Shown here piece by piece: positions 5,267 to 5,480 of a stretch of 5,480 nucleotides of DNA. A program made the translations under genes and the position numbers. The notes under the pieces were generated by a model. The model was not told where the DNA came from. It searched no databases and saw only the letters and a program-made list of their open reading frames with translations. This DNA is from an uncultured Clostridia bacterium. GTDB taxonomy: Bacteria > Bacillota_I > Bacilli_A > RFN20 > CAG-288. The number at the start of each line of letters is the position of its first letter. Positions within the stretch are counted from its first letter, which is position 1. The DNA is taken from assembly GCA_900313465.1 (NCBI GenBank), contig OMRU01000061.1, positions 1 to 5,480 of the forward strand, written 5' to 3'.

Positions 5267-5480
5267 ATGAATCAAGTAAAAAAACCAAATCTTTTTGTTC
5301 GAATTATCCGTTTTCCGTTGGTGCTGATTTTCTTTGTCTTAGCTGTCCTATTTAATATCTATGCAGGCTGGAACGTATTGAAGTTTGCGTTCTATGCTGA
5401 TTATTATGCCATCAATACTACCTTGAACAAGAATCCTGGCTTAGATGATAATTATGTCCCACAGGGATGCCATTATTTAG
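5267..5480 (+). CDS. Membrane-anchored protein of unknown function, N-terminal part (cut by window edge)
   Basis: ATG 5267 follows GAGGAA (5255-5260) at 6-nt spacing, and the frame is open for 71 codons to the window end. The visible part has a short basic N-terminus, one hydrophobic helix at about residues 14-36, then a polar region, which looks like a signal anchor with the rest outside. Residues 64-71 read VPQGCHYL. A PQG-(aromatic/aliphatic) phrase shortly after a membrane anchor is one I associate with some secreted Bacillota proteins of beta-propeller type, but too little is visible to assign a family. It has its own likely promoter after the importer terminator, so it is probably not part of the zinc operon. 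Confidence 0.7.
   Translation, partial: MNQVKKPNLFVRIIRFPLVLIFFVLAVLFNIYAGWNVLKFAFYADYYAINTTLNKNPGLDDNYVPQGCHYL

Noticed and set aside
1..5480. CRISPR arrays, insertion sequences, tRNA or rRNA genes, riboswitches, defence genes.
   Set aside because: I saw no spaced repeats, transposase motifs, terminal inverted repeats or tRNA/rRNA landmarks. The recognised genes are ordinary zinc homeostasis and envelope functions.

Overview
The window looks like chromosome of a low-GC Gram-positive bacterium (Bacillota). The evidence is AT-rich DNA with lysine- and isoleucine-rich proteins, AGGAG-type ribosome binding sites, a lipoprotein-anchored metal-binding protein and intrinsic terminators with U tracts. 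TAA, TAG and TGA all serve as stops, so this is not a code-4 mollicute. A lineage such as Erysipelotrichia or a related gut Bacilli group is possible, but the sequence alone cannot settle it.

Layout. (1) Positions 2-577, minus strand: the N-terminal part of a PAP2-type membrane phosphatase, cut by the window edge. (2) 578-847: a 270-bp intergenic stretch with a minus-oriented terminator-like hairpin and a weak plus-strand promoter candidate. (3) 848-1318, plus: an unrecognised 156-residue basic protein with codon use suggesting high expression. (4) 1327-1352: a hairpin terminator shared with the convergent operon. (5) 2765-1352, minus: a Fur-family regulator (probably Zur) and an HD-domain phosphohydrolase, overlapping by 8 nt. 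(6) 2766-2864: a compact divergent control region. (7) 2865-5216, plus: a zinc ABC importer operon of binding lipoprotein, ATPase and permease, closed by a strong terminator. (8) From 5267: the start of an unrecognised membrane-anchored protein, cut by the right edge.

How it works together. The core is a zinc-homeostasis module. The binding lipoprotein captures Zn2+ outside the cell, the permease carries it across the membrane, and the ATPase powers transport. The divergent Fur-family protein is the likely zinc-sensing repressor. Between the two transcription units lies a 7-1-7 palindrome (TGCAAAT-C-ATTTGCA) that overlaps a second, 16-bp palindrome. It sits at the predicted start of the importer transcript and over the predicted -35 of the regulator promoter, so one operator could control both directions. 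The two predicted -10 elements overlap each other on opposite strands. The HD hydrolase is coupled to the regulator gene and should share its control.

Most of the window is recognisable. The less explained parts are the 156-residue orphan gene with its flanking hairpins, the regulator-HD hydrolase pairing, and the overlapping promoter/operator architecture.
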